From Anammoximicrobium sp032229885 (lineage in GTDB: Bacteria; Planctomycetota; Planctomycetia; Pirellulales; Pirellulaceae): a stretch of 21,557 nt of DNA. A model generated the notes under the pieces. That model was not told where the DNA came from, ran no database searches, and worked only from the letters and a program-made list of their open reading frames with translations. The stretch spans positions 1 through 21,557 of the forward strand of contig JAVYAJ010000455.1 of the NCBI GenBank assembly GCA_032229885.1. The letters run 5' to 3'. This document shows positions 1-7,336 of this stretch, one piece after another; the stretch's first letter is position 1; every line of letters begins with the position of its first letter. The translations under genes and the position numbers were made by a program.

Positions 1-69
1 ACCGTGTTGGCCGAAGGCCAACATCAACGTGTCACCGCGGCCCGGATGAATATGGCCTTCGGCCAACAG
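1..69. repeat. Terminal REP-like repeat, left copy
   Basis: This 69-bp element matches positions 21489-21557 in the same orientation with two substitutions (positions 38 and 44). It contains a perfect 7-bp stem with a 3-nt loop at 6-22 (GTTGGCC/GGCCAAC) and, at 53-66, the same hairpin core in inverted form (TGGCCTTCGGCCAA). Two opposed hairpins in a short intergenic unit are typical of REP/BIME-like dispersed repeats. No transposase is nearby. Confidence 0.85.
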
Positions 70-90
70 AGGCACACGCGCGGCGCCAGC

Positions 91-138
91 CCTGGGGCGT
101 TGCCCCAGGCTACGGTGATCGAGGCCTTCGGCCAAACA
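91..138. repeat. REP-like hairpin block next to the left terminal repeat
   Basis: Positions 91-109 form an 8-bp stem with a 3-nt loop (CCTGGGGC, loop GTT, GCCCCAGG). It runs into a second motif at 108-138 containing a further GGCCTTCGGCC hairpin core. The 108-138 motif resembles 20292-20322 at the other end of the window (AGGCTACGGYGAT, then AGGCC, then GGCCAAA), so both belong to one repeat family. Confidence 0.7.
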
Positions 139-213
139 GAATCAGCGAAGTGTCGGCGAAACGCATATTTCATGACTGTGGCGCAACCTCGTAATTCTTG
201 GGTGTGCAAACAA

Positions 214-240
214 CTCTGTACCCTCTGTGCCCTCTGTGGC
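214..240. repeat. Three tandem 9-bp units
   Basis: Three consecutive 9-mers, CTCTGTACC, CTCTGTGCC and CTCTGTGGC, lie in non-coding DNA upstream of the kinase gene. On the minus strand they read as a Thr-Glu-Gly repeat, but no credible gene covers them. The rest of 139-601 holds no gene, and I see no convincing promoter or strong ribosome-binding site for the kinase. Confidence 0.75.
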
Positions 241-601
241 TGTAACGCAACGATTTTCGCGGGCCGTCAAAACGCTGCACGTGTTCTTTCGGTGGCTGGA
301 CGGTGATCGGTGATGCCTGCGCTCAAACGCGCAACAGCCGAACCGAGAATAGTTTAAGAAATTGACCGCGCCGGGCTGGCCGCGGTCTCCCGAGTGCGGA
401 AATCCCGCACGCTGGCAAATGCGACAACCTGGAAAAGAGCAGTTGGCCAACCCACGCGTTTTGGCAGCGTTTTTCCGTTCGGGTCGAACGTCGCCGTTCT
501 CATGGAATCGGAGGCCACGGACGCGCCATCGGCCGCGACACAGCGCGGCCCGCCGCAGATTCAGAATCCCCGTCAGCGCGTGGATCTGATACGATACCGC
601 C

Positions 602-2821
602 ATGAGCAATGATTCGACGCAGCAGCAGAATCTGGGCCAGCAGCAGCGAGCGTGCCAGTTGAGCTTGCACAGCACCCAGCCGCCGGGGCAAGCGCCGGGA
701 TACGAGATCCAACGGCGTCTGGGCGACGGGGCGTACGGCGAGGTCTGGCTGGCGACCGATCGCACGACCGGGCGGCAAGTTGCGATCAAGTTCTACCTTC
801 ATCGCGGGGGGCTGGATTGGACGCTGTTGGCGCGCGAAGTCGAGAAACTGGCGTTTCTATCGGCCGACCGTTATGTCGTGCAACTGTTGGACGTCGGCTG
901 GGATGCAGAACCGCCGTTCTATGTGATGGAGTACATGGAACATGGTTCGCTGGACGAGGTGTTGAACCAGCGCGGCGCGTTGCCGCCGGCCGAAGCCGTG
1001 GCCTTATTCCGCGAGGTGGTCATCGGCCTGACACATACGCACGGCAAGGGCGTTCTGCACTGTGATCTGAAGCCGGCAAACATCCTCTTGGATCAGGATC
1101 AGCGTCCTCGGCTCGCGGATTTTGGCCAGTCGCGGTTGTCCTACGAGCAGACGCCCGCACTCGGCACGCTGTTCTACATGGCCCCCGAGCAAGCGGATCT
1201 GAACGCCGTCCCGGATGCCCGCTGGGACGTCTACGCGCTGGGCGCAATCCTGCATTGCCTGTTGACCGGCCAGCCGCCGCATCGGCACGACGACGCCGTG
1301 CGATACGTCGATCAGGGCAAAGATCTCGTCGAGCGGCTGGCCTGCTATCGCGATCTGTTGGCGGCGTCGCCGCGATCGGGCGAGCACCGTTATGTGCCGG
1401 GCGTGGATCGGGCGTTGGCCGAGCTGGTCGATCGCTGTCTGGCCATCGATCCGGCGGAACGCTACGCCAATGCCCAGGCCGTCTTGGGGGCGTTGGAGGC
1501 TCGCGAGCGCACGCGCCGGCGGCGTCCGTTGTTGATTCTGGGCGCGATCGGCCCCGTGCTGCTGTTGCTGGTCATGACGTTCTTCTCGTGGCGGGCGTTT
1601 GCCGCCGCTGTGGGGCGATCCGAACAGATGGTCCGCGACCAGGCGCACCGCACCAACCAGTTCGCGGCCAAGTTCATCGCCAAGAGCGTGCAGGCCGAGT
1701 TGGCGGACTATTTCACGCTGCTCGAGCAAGAGGCCGACTCGCCCGAGTTGCTGGCCGATTTCCAGGCGGCCGCGGCCAGCGACATTTTGCGTCAGATCAA
1801 CGACGCGGCCACGTCCGACGGCCGGTTGGGCGAGCTGCGCGCCCGGTTGTTGAACGAGCCGGGCCGCATACAGCTTCAGACCTGGCTCGACGGGCGACTG
1901 CGCGAGCTGATGCACGCCGGCGGGCCGCCCGTCTCGAAGTTGGCCAGCATCTTTGCGACCGACGCGATGGGCACGTGGCTGGCCGGAGCGTACGCCGCCG
2001 AGGTTCCGGCCGTGCCGATCGGCGAAAACTTTGGCTGGCGGACCTATTTTCGCGGCGACCATCCGCGGGCGGAGGTCGATCCGGCTGGCGCGCCGCCGCA
2101 CATCGCGGCCACGCACCTGTCGGCGGCGTTCAAGAGCAGCGCAACCGGCACGTGGAAAATTGCCGTGTCGACGCCCGTGTACGATCGTTCGCCAGACCGC
2201 CCGCGGTTCCTGGGCATTCTGGCGATCACGTTCGACATCGGCGATTTCGCGATCTTCCGCAGCCGCGAGGCAAGCGCGGACTATTTCGCCGTCTTGATCG
2301 ATAATCGGCCCGGTGACCGGCAGGGGGCCATTCTTCAGCATCCACTGTTCCAGGACCAGCCGCCGGCCCAGGATTTTCGCATCCCCCCGGCCCAGTTGGC
2401 TCGTTTGCGGAGCGAGCCGGTGTACGATTTCCGCGATCCGCTGGCGACGGCGGCGGGCGGACAGGAGTACCAGGGCGAGTGGATCGCCGCGACGGAACCG
2501 GTGGCTTTGCCTCGGCGAAACCAGCAGGCGAGCAGGCCGCGGCACGATACCGACCTGCTCGTGCTCGTCCAGATCAATGCGGCGACGGCGATGGCGCCGG
2601 TCCAGCAGTTGGGGCGCCGCCTGGCCCGCGACGCACGGGTCGCGTTGGGCGTGGTCGTGGCGGTCGTGATCGCGCTCTGGGCCATCGTGTACCGCATTTC
2701 CCACGAACGAAGCGACCCGTGGCCTCAGAAGTTGCGTGTCCCGTTAGATCCCACGCCGCCGCACAATCTGCCCACGCTCGCCGCCGTCCCGCGACGCGGC
2801 GTCGATTTGGACAGGACGTAG
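602..2821 (+). CDS. Membrane Ser/Thr protein kinase with extracytoplasmic Cache-like sensor domain
   Basis: A 739-residue Hanks-type kinase that would phosphorylate Ser/Thr residues of cytoplasmic targets in response to an external signal. The N-terminal kinase domain spans about residues 34-297: glycine loop GDGAYG at 41-46, ATP-anchoring K63, catalytic loop HCDLKPAN at 153-160 with D155 and N160, DFG at 173-175, APE at 194-196. A basic stretch (RERTRRRR) precedes TM1 at about 310-330. A periplasmic region of about 345 residues follows, with a Cache-like segment near 480-560 (a W..R.YF pattern, then TGTWKIAVSTPVYD). TM2 at 679-697 leads to a short tail. The Arg of the usual HRD motif is Cys. 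The ATG at 602 lacks a clear Shine-Dalgarno, but the fold begins about 30 residues in. The kinase assignment is firm; Cache is inferred from pattern. Confidence 0.95.
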   Translation: MSNDSTQQQNLGQQQRACQLSLHSTQPPGQAPGYEIQRRLGDGAYGEVWLATDRTTGRQVAIKFYLHRGGLDWTLLAREVEKLAFLSADRYVVQLLDVGWDAEPPFYVMEYMEHGSLDEVLNQRGALPPAEAVALFREVVIGLTHTHGKGVLHCDLKPANILLDQDQRPRLADFGQSRLSYEQTPALGTLFYMAPEQADLNAVPDARWDVYALGAILHCLLTGQPPHRHDDAVRYVDQGKDLVERLACYRDLLAASPRSGEHRYVPGVDRALAELVDRCLAIDPAERYANAQAVLGALEARERTRRRRPLLILGAIGPVLLLLVMTFFSWRAFAAAVGRSEQMVRDQAHRTNQFAAKFIAKSVQAELADYFTLLEQEADSPELLADFQAAAASDILRQINDAATSDGRLGELRARLLNEPGRIQLQTWLDGRLRELMHAGGPPVSKLASIFATDAMGTWLAGAYAAEVPAVPIGENFGWRTYFRGDHPRAEVDPAGAPPHIAATHLSAAFKSSATGTWKIAVSTPVYDRSPDRPRFLGILAITFDIGDFAIFRSREASADYFAVLIDNRPGDRQGAILQHPLFQDQPPAQDFRIPPAQLARLRSEPVYDFRDPLATAAGGQEYQGEWIAATEPVALPRRNQQASRPRHDTDLLVLVQINAATAMAPVQQLGRRLARDARVALGVVVAVVIALWAIVYRISHERSDPWPQKLRVPLDPTPPHNLPTLAAVPRRGVDLDRT

Positions 2822-3137
2822 CGAAAACGGTTGATTGGGGATCGTAGAGAAGTAGGACATTGCCGAGGGACACGCTGCGTCGCGCGCACGCGGTTGAGGC
2901 CACAACGGAGCGCAGCCCTCCAGCGTGGCGGGCACTGGCCCGCGTTAGGCCGCAGTTGTTTGCGGCGCTGGGATCCACCCTTCGTGCGGTCGTTCGCGCT
3001 GTGCACGACGACGGCTCGGGCTAGGCTGCGAGCGATCCAGCTCGGCAGCCCACGATTTGTGAGGCGCGCCGCCGGGTGTCAACGACGTGTCGCCGACTTG
3101 TCAATCGGCGCACCGCATCCGACGATCAGGCCTGGGT
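2822..3137. other. Non-coding gap between convergent genes
   Basis: No credible gene. A 6-bp stem with a 4-nt loop lies at 2928-2943 (GCGGGC, ACTG, GCCCGC) between the stop codons of the kinase (+) and the Cys-rich protein gene (-). It could be a REP remnant or a weak terminator; there is no T-run on either side. Confidence 0.5.
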
Positions 3138-3875
3138 TCAATACTTTTGCACGGCCTTCTGAGCGCAATCCTTGCCCAGCTCGAGGCCTTTCTGCGTGCA
3201 GCCCTTTTGGACGACCGGATCGCAGCAGGCTGCGGGCTCGCAGCACCCTAGGGCTCGCAGTTTCAGCAGCGGGCGGCAGGGCAACGCCAGCGGCGCGCAG
3301 CTCTTCTGGCACACCGGGCCGCAATCCTTCTGCACGGGGCCGCACTTCTGTACCGGACCGCACTTCTGCACGGGACCGCACGCCGGCTCGCAGCACGGGT
3401 TGCCGCAGGCCGCCCACAGCCGCGGACGGCATCGCAGAGCCAGGGGTTCGCAGCTCTTCTGGCAGACCGGGCCGCAGTCTTTTTGGATCGGGCCGCATTT
3501 CTGCACGGGGCCCAACTTCTGGACGGGGCCACAGGCCGGCTCGCAACACAGGTTTTCCCACACTCGCAGCCTGGGCCGACATCGCAGTCCCAGCGGCTCG
3601 CAGCTCTTCTGACAAACTGGGCCGCAGTCTTTCTGAATCGGTCCGCATTTCTGGGCAGGCCCCCATTTCTGGGCGACCCCACCCTTCTGATACGGCGCGT
3701 CGTGCTGCCAAATGCCGTCGGCGTCGGTGGGCGCCGGCGCATCAACCGGCGCAGGCGTCTCGACCGCCGTCTCTTCGCCGATCAAGCGAAACGGGCCGAA
3801 TGCCAGCGCATCCACTCCGCCGAAACAGACCAGCCAGCTCAGCAGCGCCACGGGGGCGACAACGCGATACTTCAT
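3138..3875 (-). CDS. Secreted cysteine-rich repeat protein (unknown function)
   Basis: A 245-residue protein with a Sec signal peptide (hydrophobic residues 5-20, likely cleavage after A23-L24-A25). An acidic Pro/Ala linker follows (about 35-60), then three imperfect repeats of about 50 residues at 69-118, 119-169 and 170-221. Each carries the core QKDCGPVCQKSC.PL, then CRP, then CCEPAC. There are 29 cysteines after the signal peptide (residues 77-237), many paired as CxxxC or CC, suggesting a disulfide-bonded or metal-binding exported protein. The start at 3875 is chosen because AGGAG lies 7 bases upstream and the signal peptide begins there; the open frame extends further upstream without those features. 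It converges on the kinase and diverges from the gene at 4449. I do not recognise a named family. Confidence 0.8.
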   Translation of the reverse strand: MKYRVVAPVALLSWLVCFGGVDALAFGPFRLIGEETAVETPAPVDAPAPTDADGIWQHDAPYQKGGVAQKWGPAQKCGPIQKDCGPVCQKSCEPLGLRCRPRLRVWENLCCEPACGPVQKLGPVQKCGPIQKDCGPVCQKSCEPLALRCRPRLWAACGNPCCEPACGPVQKCGPVQKCGPVQKDCGPVCQKSCAPLALPCRPLLKLRALGCCEPAACCDPVVQKGCTQKGLELGKDCAQKAVQKY

Positions 3876-4371
3876 CTCGCAACTCCTGAAAAAACCGGGA
3901 ACTGAACGTTGAACACGGCAGAACTGATCTGGGCACACCACAGCCGCCGTAACCGGACCGCCAGTCGTGATCCCTCGATTCAGCCACCCGGGCGGCTGTG
4001 ACGCTGACATCCGGCTGAGCACCCTCCGTGTTAACACTTACGTCACCTATCGGCCCGAAGAGGCGATGATTCTTCGAACAGGCGGCATTTTGGGTCGAAG
4101 ACACGTTTTCCCGGGGACACCTTTTTGGATCGCATCAACAACGGCGGCTGTGCGGCACATAGGCATTGATCGACGTATAGCGGACAGCGCCAGCCATGAA
4201 CCGCGACAAACGCGAAAGTGCGCCGATCTGGGGCGTCGTTCTGCGGTAGCCAGAGGGCGCGAGCCGATCACTCGAACGAAAACCCGGAATACGCGCCCTG
4301 TCCCGATTCGAATAATTGGAATGGACGGCCGTCTCGATGGCCAACCTGCTTGGTCTACGTATTCGGCAAAC
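3876..4371. other. Divergent intergenic region
   Basis: About 500 bases between the divergent starts of the Cys-rich gene and the coiled-coil gene, with no credible gene. It contains a perfect 10-bp palindrome GTGTTAACAC at 4028-4037, a possible operator or simple inverted repeat. I could not place a convincing promoter for the minus-strand gene. Confidence 0.5.
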
Positions 4372-4400
4372 TTGACACCCGGTTGTCCTGAACTTATGAT
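4372..4400 (+). promoter_or_regulatory. Sigma-70-type promoter for the 4449 gene
   Basis: The -35 box TTGACA (4372-4377) and -10 box TATGAT (4395-4400) are separated by exactly 17 bases. The -35 is a full consensus match and the -10 matches 5 of 6. Predicted transcription starts near 4407, about 40 bases before the ATG at 4449. It is the best promoter in the window. Confidence 0.8.
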
Positions 4401-4448
4401 CGCTGGGATGAGGCGCCAGACCTACTTTAGTCAACGGCAATTAGCGAC

Positions 4449-6101
4449 ATGAGTAATCCGCTCGTCTGCCAGATCATCGGCGGCGTCATTGCGCTGTCCT
4501 TTATCTTCCTCCTGGTGATGTGCCGGAAGACTTGGCGTATTCCTCATATTCTGTCCGTCTTGTTCGTGTTCTCGCTGGCGGCCACGTTCCTGGCGTTCGC
4601 CTCGTTCGTGCTCAAGACCCAGGCGGCGTGGCGCAAGCCGTATGAAACCCACAAGATCGCGCTGGCCAAAGAGCAAGCCGAGCAGCTCGACCTGCTGCAG
4701 GGCGACTTGGGCGTCGTCCAGCAGACCGAAGACAGCATCCGCAGCCTGCGCGCGAAGCTGAACGACGAAGTGTTGGATCGCGGCCGCGTGTGGCGCGAGT
4801 GCACGCCGATGGCCGCGGTCGATCCTCGGACGTTCAAGGTGCGCACGGTTCCGGCCAGCCAAGCGCAGGACGCGCCGGCTGAGCCTAACGGCATCGCCGA
4901 ACAGATGCTGCTGTACGTGTTCGCGGAACACGAGGGCAAGGACGGCTGGAAGCTGCCAGCCCAGTATCTGGGCGAATACGCGGTGGTCGAGGCCACGCCC
5001 GAAGAGGTGACGATCCGTTCGCTACTGCCTCTGGATCCCGACCAGATTCAACGTATCCAGCAGGGCGGCGCCACCTGGGCCTTGTACGAGGTCATGCCGG
5101 TTGACAGCCACGACGTCTTTGCCGAGATGGATCCCGACGAAAAGAGGCCGTTGGGGATGAGCCGCGAGGCTTTGGCCGAGTATTTTCCCAACGTCTTCAA
5201 TTGGCCCGCCGAGCAGTACGAGAAATTCCTGGATCGGTTCGCCCGATTCAACCGCGACGTTCGCGACGACGACTCGCCGGAGGAGACCTGGGTGCTGGTC
5301 AAGTTCTTGAAGAAACATTCGATCCCGGTCGACAGCGACACGCCGCAATCGTTGCTCGAGGGCGAAGCCCGCTATTTCGACAGCAGCGGTCGAGCCGTCG
5401 AGGCGCGGTTGCGTCGAGGCGAGGATGGCGTCGTGACCTTCGAGCCCGGAGACACCGGCTGTTTCGACTTGCAGAGCGCCACCGCGCTGATCGATGACGG
5501 GATCTGTGAAAAGATCAAGCCGGTCTATCGGCGACGGCTGCATGATTATGCCCGGTTCTTTCGCGAGACGCATTATCGGCAGCTCGAGTTGAACGAGTCG
5601 ATCATCCGACAGCGGCGGGACACGGAAATACTCGTGGGGCTGAAGACCAACGTCGAAGCGCAAGCGGCTGCAAAGCAGTCCGAAAAAGACAAACTCGCCT
5701 CGGACCTGGTCGGCTTTCGGACCGAGCTGAACGAAGTCACGGCGGCAAACCAGGCATTGACTGTCAAATGGGGCGAGGCCCGTACTCGGCTCAGCGAGCT
5801 GTATCGCCGAAACCTGGAGCTGTCGGCCCAGCTCGCACAGATCCAAACGCAATTGGCCGACGAGATCAACCGCCGTGCGGCGGCCGGCGGCGCCGCGCCG
5901 CGGGCCGAGGCGTCTCCGGACGCGACGCCACCCGCGACGACGCCCGCGCCCACCTCGCCCGAATCCGCGCCTGCATCGCCCGCGCCCGCGCCTGCATCGC
6001 CCGCGCCCGCACCGCCTGAATCGGCGCCGCCCGAATCCGCGCCGCCCGACGCCTCGTCTTCCACGGCGACCGCCGATTCGGCGACGCCCGCGCCCGTGTA
6101 A
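4449..6101 (+). CDS. Two-TM membrane protein with coiled coil and Pro/Ala-rich tail
   Basis: A 550-residue inner-membrane protein of unknown function. Two N-terminal hydrophobic helices (about 5-25 and 32-55) form a hairpin with a short basic loop (CRKTWRIP). A predicted coiled coil at about 60-95 leads into a mixed globular region (about 100-370). A longer heptad-like coiled coil follows at about 371-478, rich in Gln/Glu/Lys/Arg. The last 70 residues are low-complexity Ala/Pro/Ser/Glu with repeated PESAPP and SPAPAP units. The architecture suggests a scaffold or envelope-spanning structural protein, which is inference. No strong Shine-Dalgarno precedes ATG 4449, but the promoter at 4372-4400 and the immediate TM hairpin support this start. 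No enzyme motif was seen. Confidence 0.85.
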   Translation: MSNPLVCQIIGGVIALSFIFLLVMCRKTWRIPHILSVLFVFSLAATFLAFASFVLKTQAAWRKPYETHKIALAKEQAEQLDLLQGDLGVVQQTEDSIRSLRAKLNDEVLDRGRVWRECTPMAAVDPRTFKVRTVPASQAQDAPAEPNGIAEQMLLYVFAEHEGKDGWKLPAQYLGEYAVVEATPEEVTIRSLLPLDPDQIQRIQQGGATWALYEVMPVDSHDVFAEMDPDEKRPLGMSREALAEYFPNVFNWPAEQYEKFLDRFARFNRDVRDDDSPEETWVLVKFLKKHSIPVDSDTPQSLLEGEARYFDSSGRAVEARLRRGEDGVVTFEPGDTGCFDLQSATALIDDGICEKIKPVYRRRLHDYARFFRETHYRQLELNESIIRQRRDTEILVGLKTNVEAQAAAKQSEKDKLASDLVGFRTELNEVTAANQALTVKWGEARTRLSELYRRNLELSAQLAQIQTQLADEINRRAAAGGAAPRAEASPDATPPATTPAPTSPESAPASPAPAPASPAPAPPESAPPESAPPDASSSTATADSATPAPV

Positions 6102-6292
6102 CGGGTCGTCGTCCCGCGATCGCATTGCGCCGGTCATTTTGTTGTCCAGCGGACCACTCGCCAATTCCTCGGCGCTGGCGTACCATAGAACGATTCACAC
6201 AATGCGGACAGCGCTTCGACGTTGCGAGGCGTGATGGCCGATTGCTTGTCAAAGCATGGTCGCTGTAATCTTCGGCATTCGTAGGACGCCGC

Positions 6293-7174
6293 ATGGGCTT
6301 GTTTGATCGCGAGTATTACCGTGACGAGGCGTCGCCGCCCCGCCTGGGGGGCGCCGATCGCATGATGGTCACCAATCTGGTGATCCTGAATGTCGCCATC
6401 TTCATCGCGGACATTTTCCTCGGCCGAGATCACTGGCTGATGGAAACGCTCACCCTCAACTCGAGCGACTTTGCGAAACCGTGGCTGTGGTGGGAGTTCG
6501 TCACGTGTGGCTTTGCGCACATGCCGTATCCGGGCATGGAGCACATCCTCTGGAACATGTTCGGCTTGTGGATGTTCGGCCGAGACGTGGAAGTGCTGTA
6601 TGGCCGCCGCGAGTTTCTGGTGTTCTATCTGATGGCGATTGTGTTCGGGTCCTTGGTCTGGGCTTTGCGACATCAGCTCGTCGACCCCGAAACGCCGGCG
6701 TCGTTGCTCGGCGCCTCGGGCGCGGTCACGGCGGTGGTGCTGCTGTTCGTGCTGCACTATCCGACGCGGCCGATCCTGTTGCTGTTCATCCTGCCCGTGC
6801 CGGCTTGGGTCGTCGGCATCCTGATCGTCGGCGGCGACGTGCGGCAGATGTTTGGGCCCGCCGGCTCGCGGGCGGTCGCCTTCGACGTGCACCTGGCCGG
6901 CGCGGCGTTCGCTCTGGCCTACTTCAAGTTCCGCTGGAATTTCACCCGTTCGTTTTCGGATGTACGTTGGATCGGTCGCTCGGTGGGTCGCTGGAAGCCC
7001 GGGCCGCGGTTACGGATTCGCAGGCCCGACGAGCTCGGCGGGGACGAGGACGAGGAGGCCGATCGAATTCTGATCAAGGTCCGGCAAGAGGGCCTGGACG
7101 CCCTGACGAACAAAGAGCGTCGGGTGTTGGAGGCGTACAGTCGTCGGATGCGCCGCAAGCATCGGTCCGAATGA
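6293..7174 (+). CDS. Rhomboid-family intramembrane serine protease
   Basis: A 293-residue polytopic membrane protein that would cleave transmembrane substrates within the bilayer. The rhomboid catalytic dyad is visible: Ser142 in GASG (140-143) and His200 in the last core helix (AFDVHLAGAAFALAY). The conserved H84 and N88 of HILWNMFG match the TM2 oxyanion-site pattern. Hydrophobic helices lie near 27-43, 82-96, 108-125, 140-155, 160-180 and 195-212. The soluble C-terminal tail (about 213-293) ends in a Glu/Asp-rich then basic helical segment (ILIKVRQEGLDALTNKERR), like the small conserved tail (DUF6576-like) of other bacterial rhomboids. Start ATG 6293 has AGGA about 7 bases upstream. It lies 191 bases after the coiled-coil gene on the same strand, so co-transcription is possible but not shown. 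No substrate can be inferred. Confidence 0.95.
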   Translation: MGLFDREYYRDEASPPRLGGADRMMVTNLVILNVAIFIADIFLGRDHWLMETLTLNSSDFAKPWLWWEFVTCGFAHMPYPGMEHILWNMFGLWMFGRDVEVLYGRREFLVFYLMAIVFGSLVWALRHQLVDPETPASLLGASGAVTAVVLLFVLHYPTRPILLLFILPVPAWVVGILIVGGDVRQMFGPAGSRAVAFDVHLAGAAFALAYFKFRWNFTRSFSDVRWIGRSVGRWKPGPRLRIRRPDELGGDEDEEADRILIKVRQEGLDALTNKERRVLEAYSRRMRRKHRSE

Positions 7175-7241
7175 TCCGCCGACCAGCGACGCCTCCGTCG
7201 GCCATCGCCGGCGATTGCCCGACAAGACACCGGGTCGATCC

Positions 7242-7271
7242 TTGACAAAACGCGAGATCGAGGCTTAGATT
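7242..7271 (+). promoter_or_regulatory. Sigma-70-type promoter for the tex-coaX operon
   Basis: A perfect TTGACA -35 (7242-7247) is followed after 18 bases by TAGATT (7266-7271, 4 of 6 matches), or after 17 by TTAGAT. Transcription would begin near 7278, giving a leader of about 60 bases before the ATG at 7337. It sits in the 162-bp gap after the rhomboid gene. Confidence 0.65.
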
Positions 7272-7336
7272 GCGCCACTGCGAGGCGGCGCAGCAACGCA
7301 CGTGCGAGCGAATTGAGAACCTGTTGCAGGTCGGCT

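Noticed and set aside
1004..2704. 566-aa open frame antisense to the kinase
   Set aside because: Shadow of a GC-rich gene: it overlaps a protein with clear kinase motifs and has Arg/Gln-rich noise composition.
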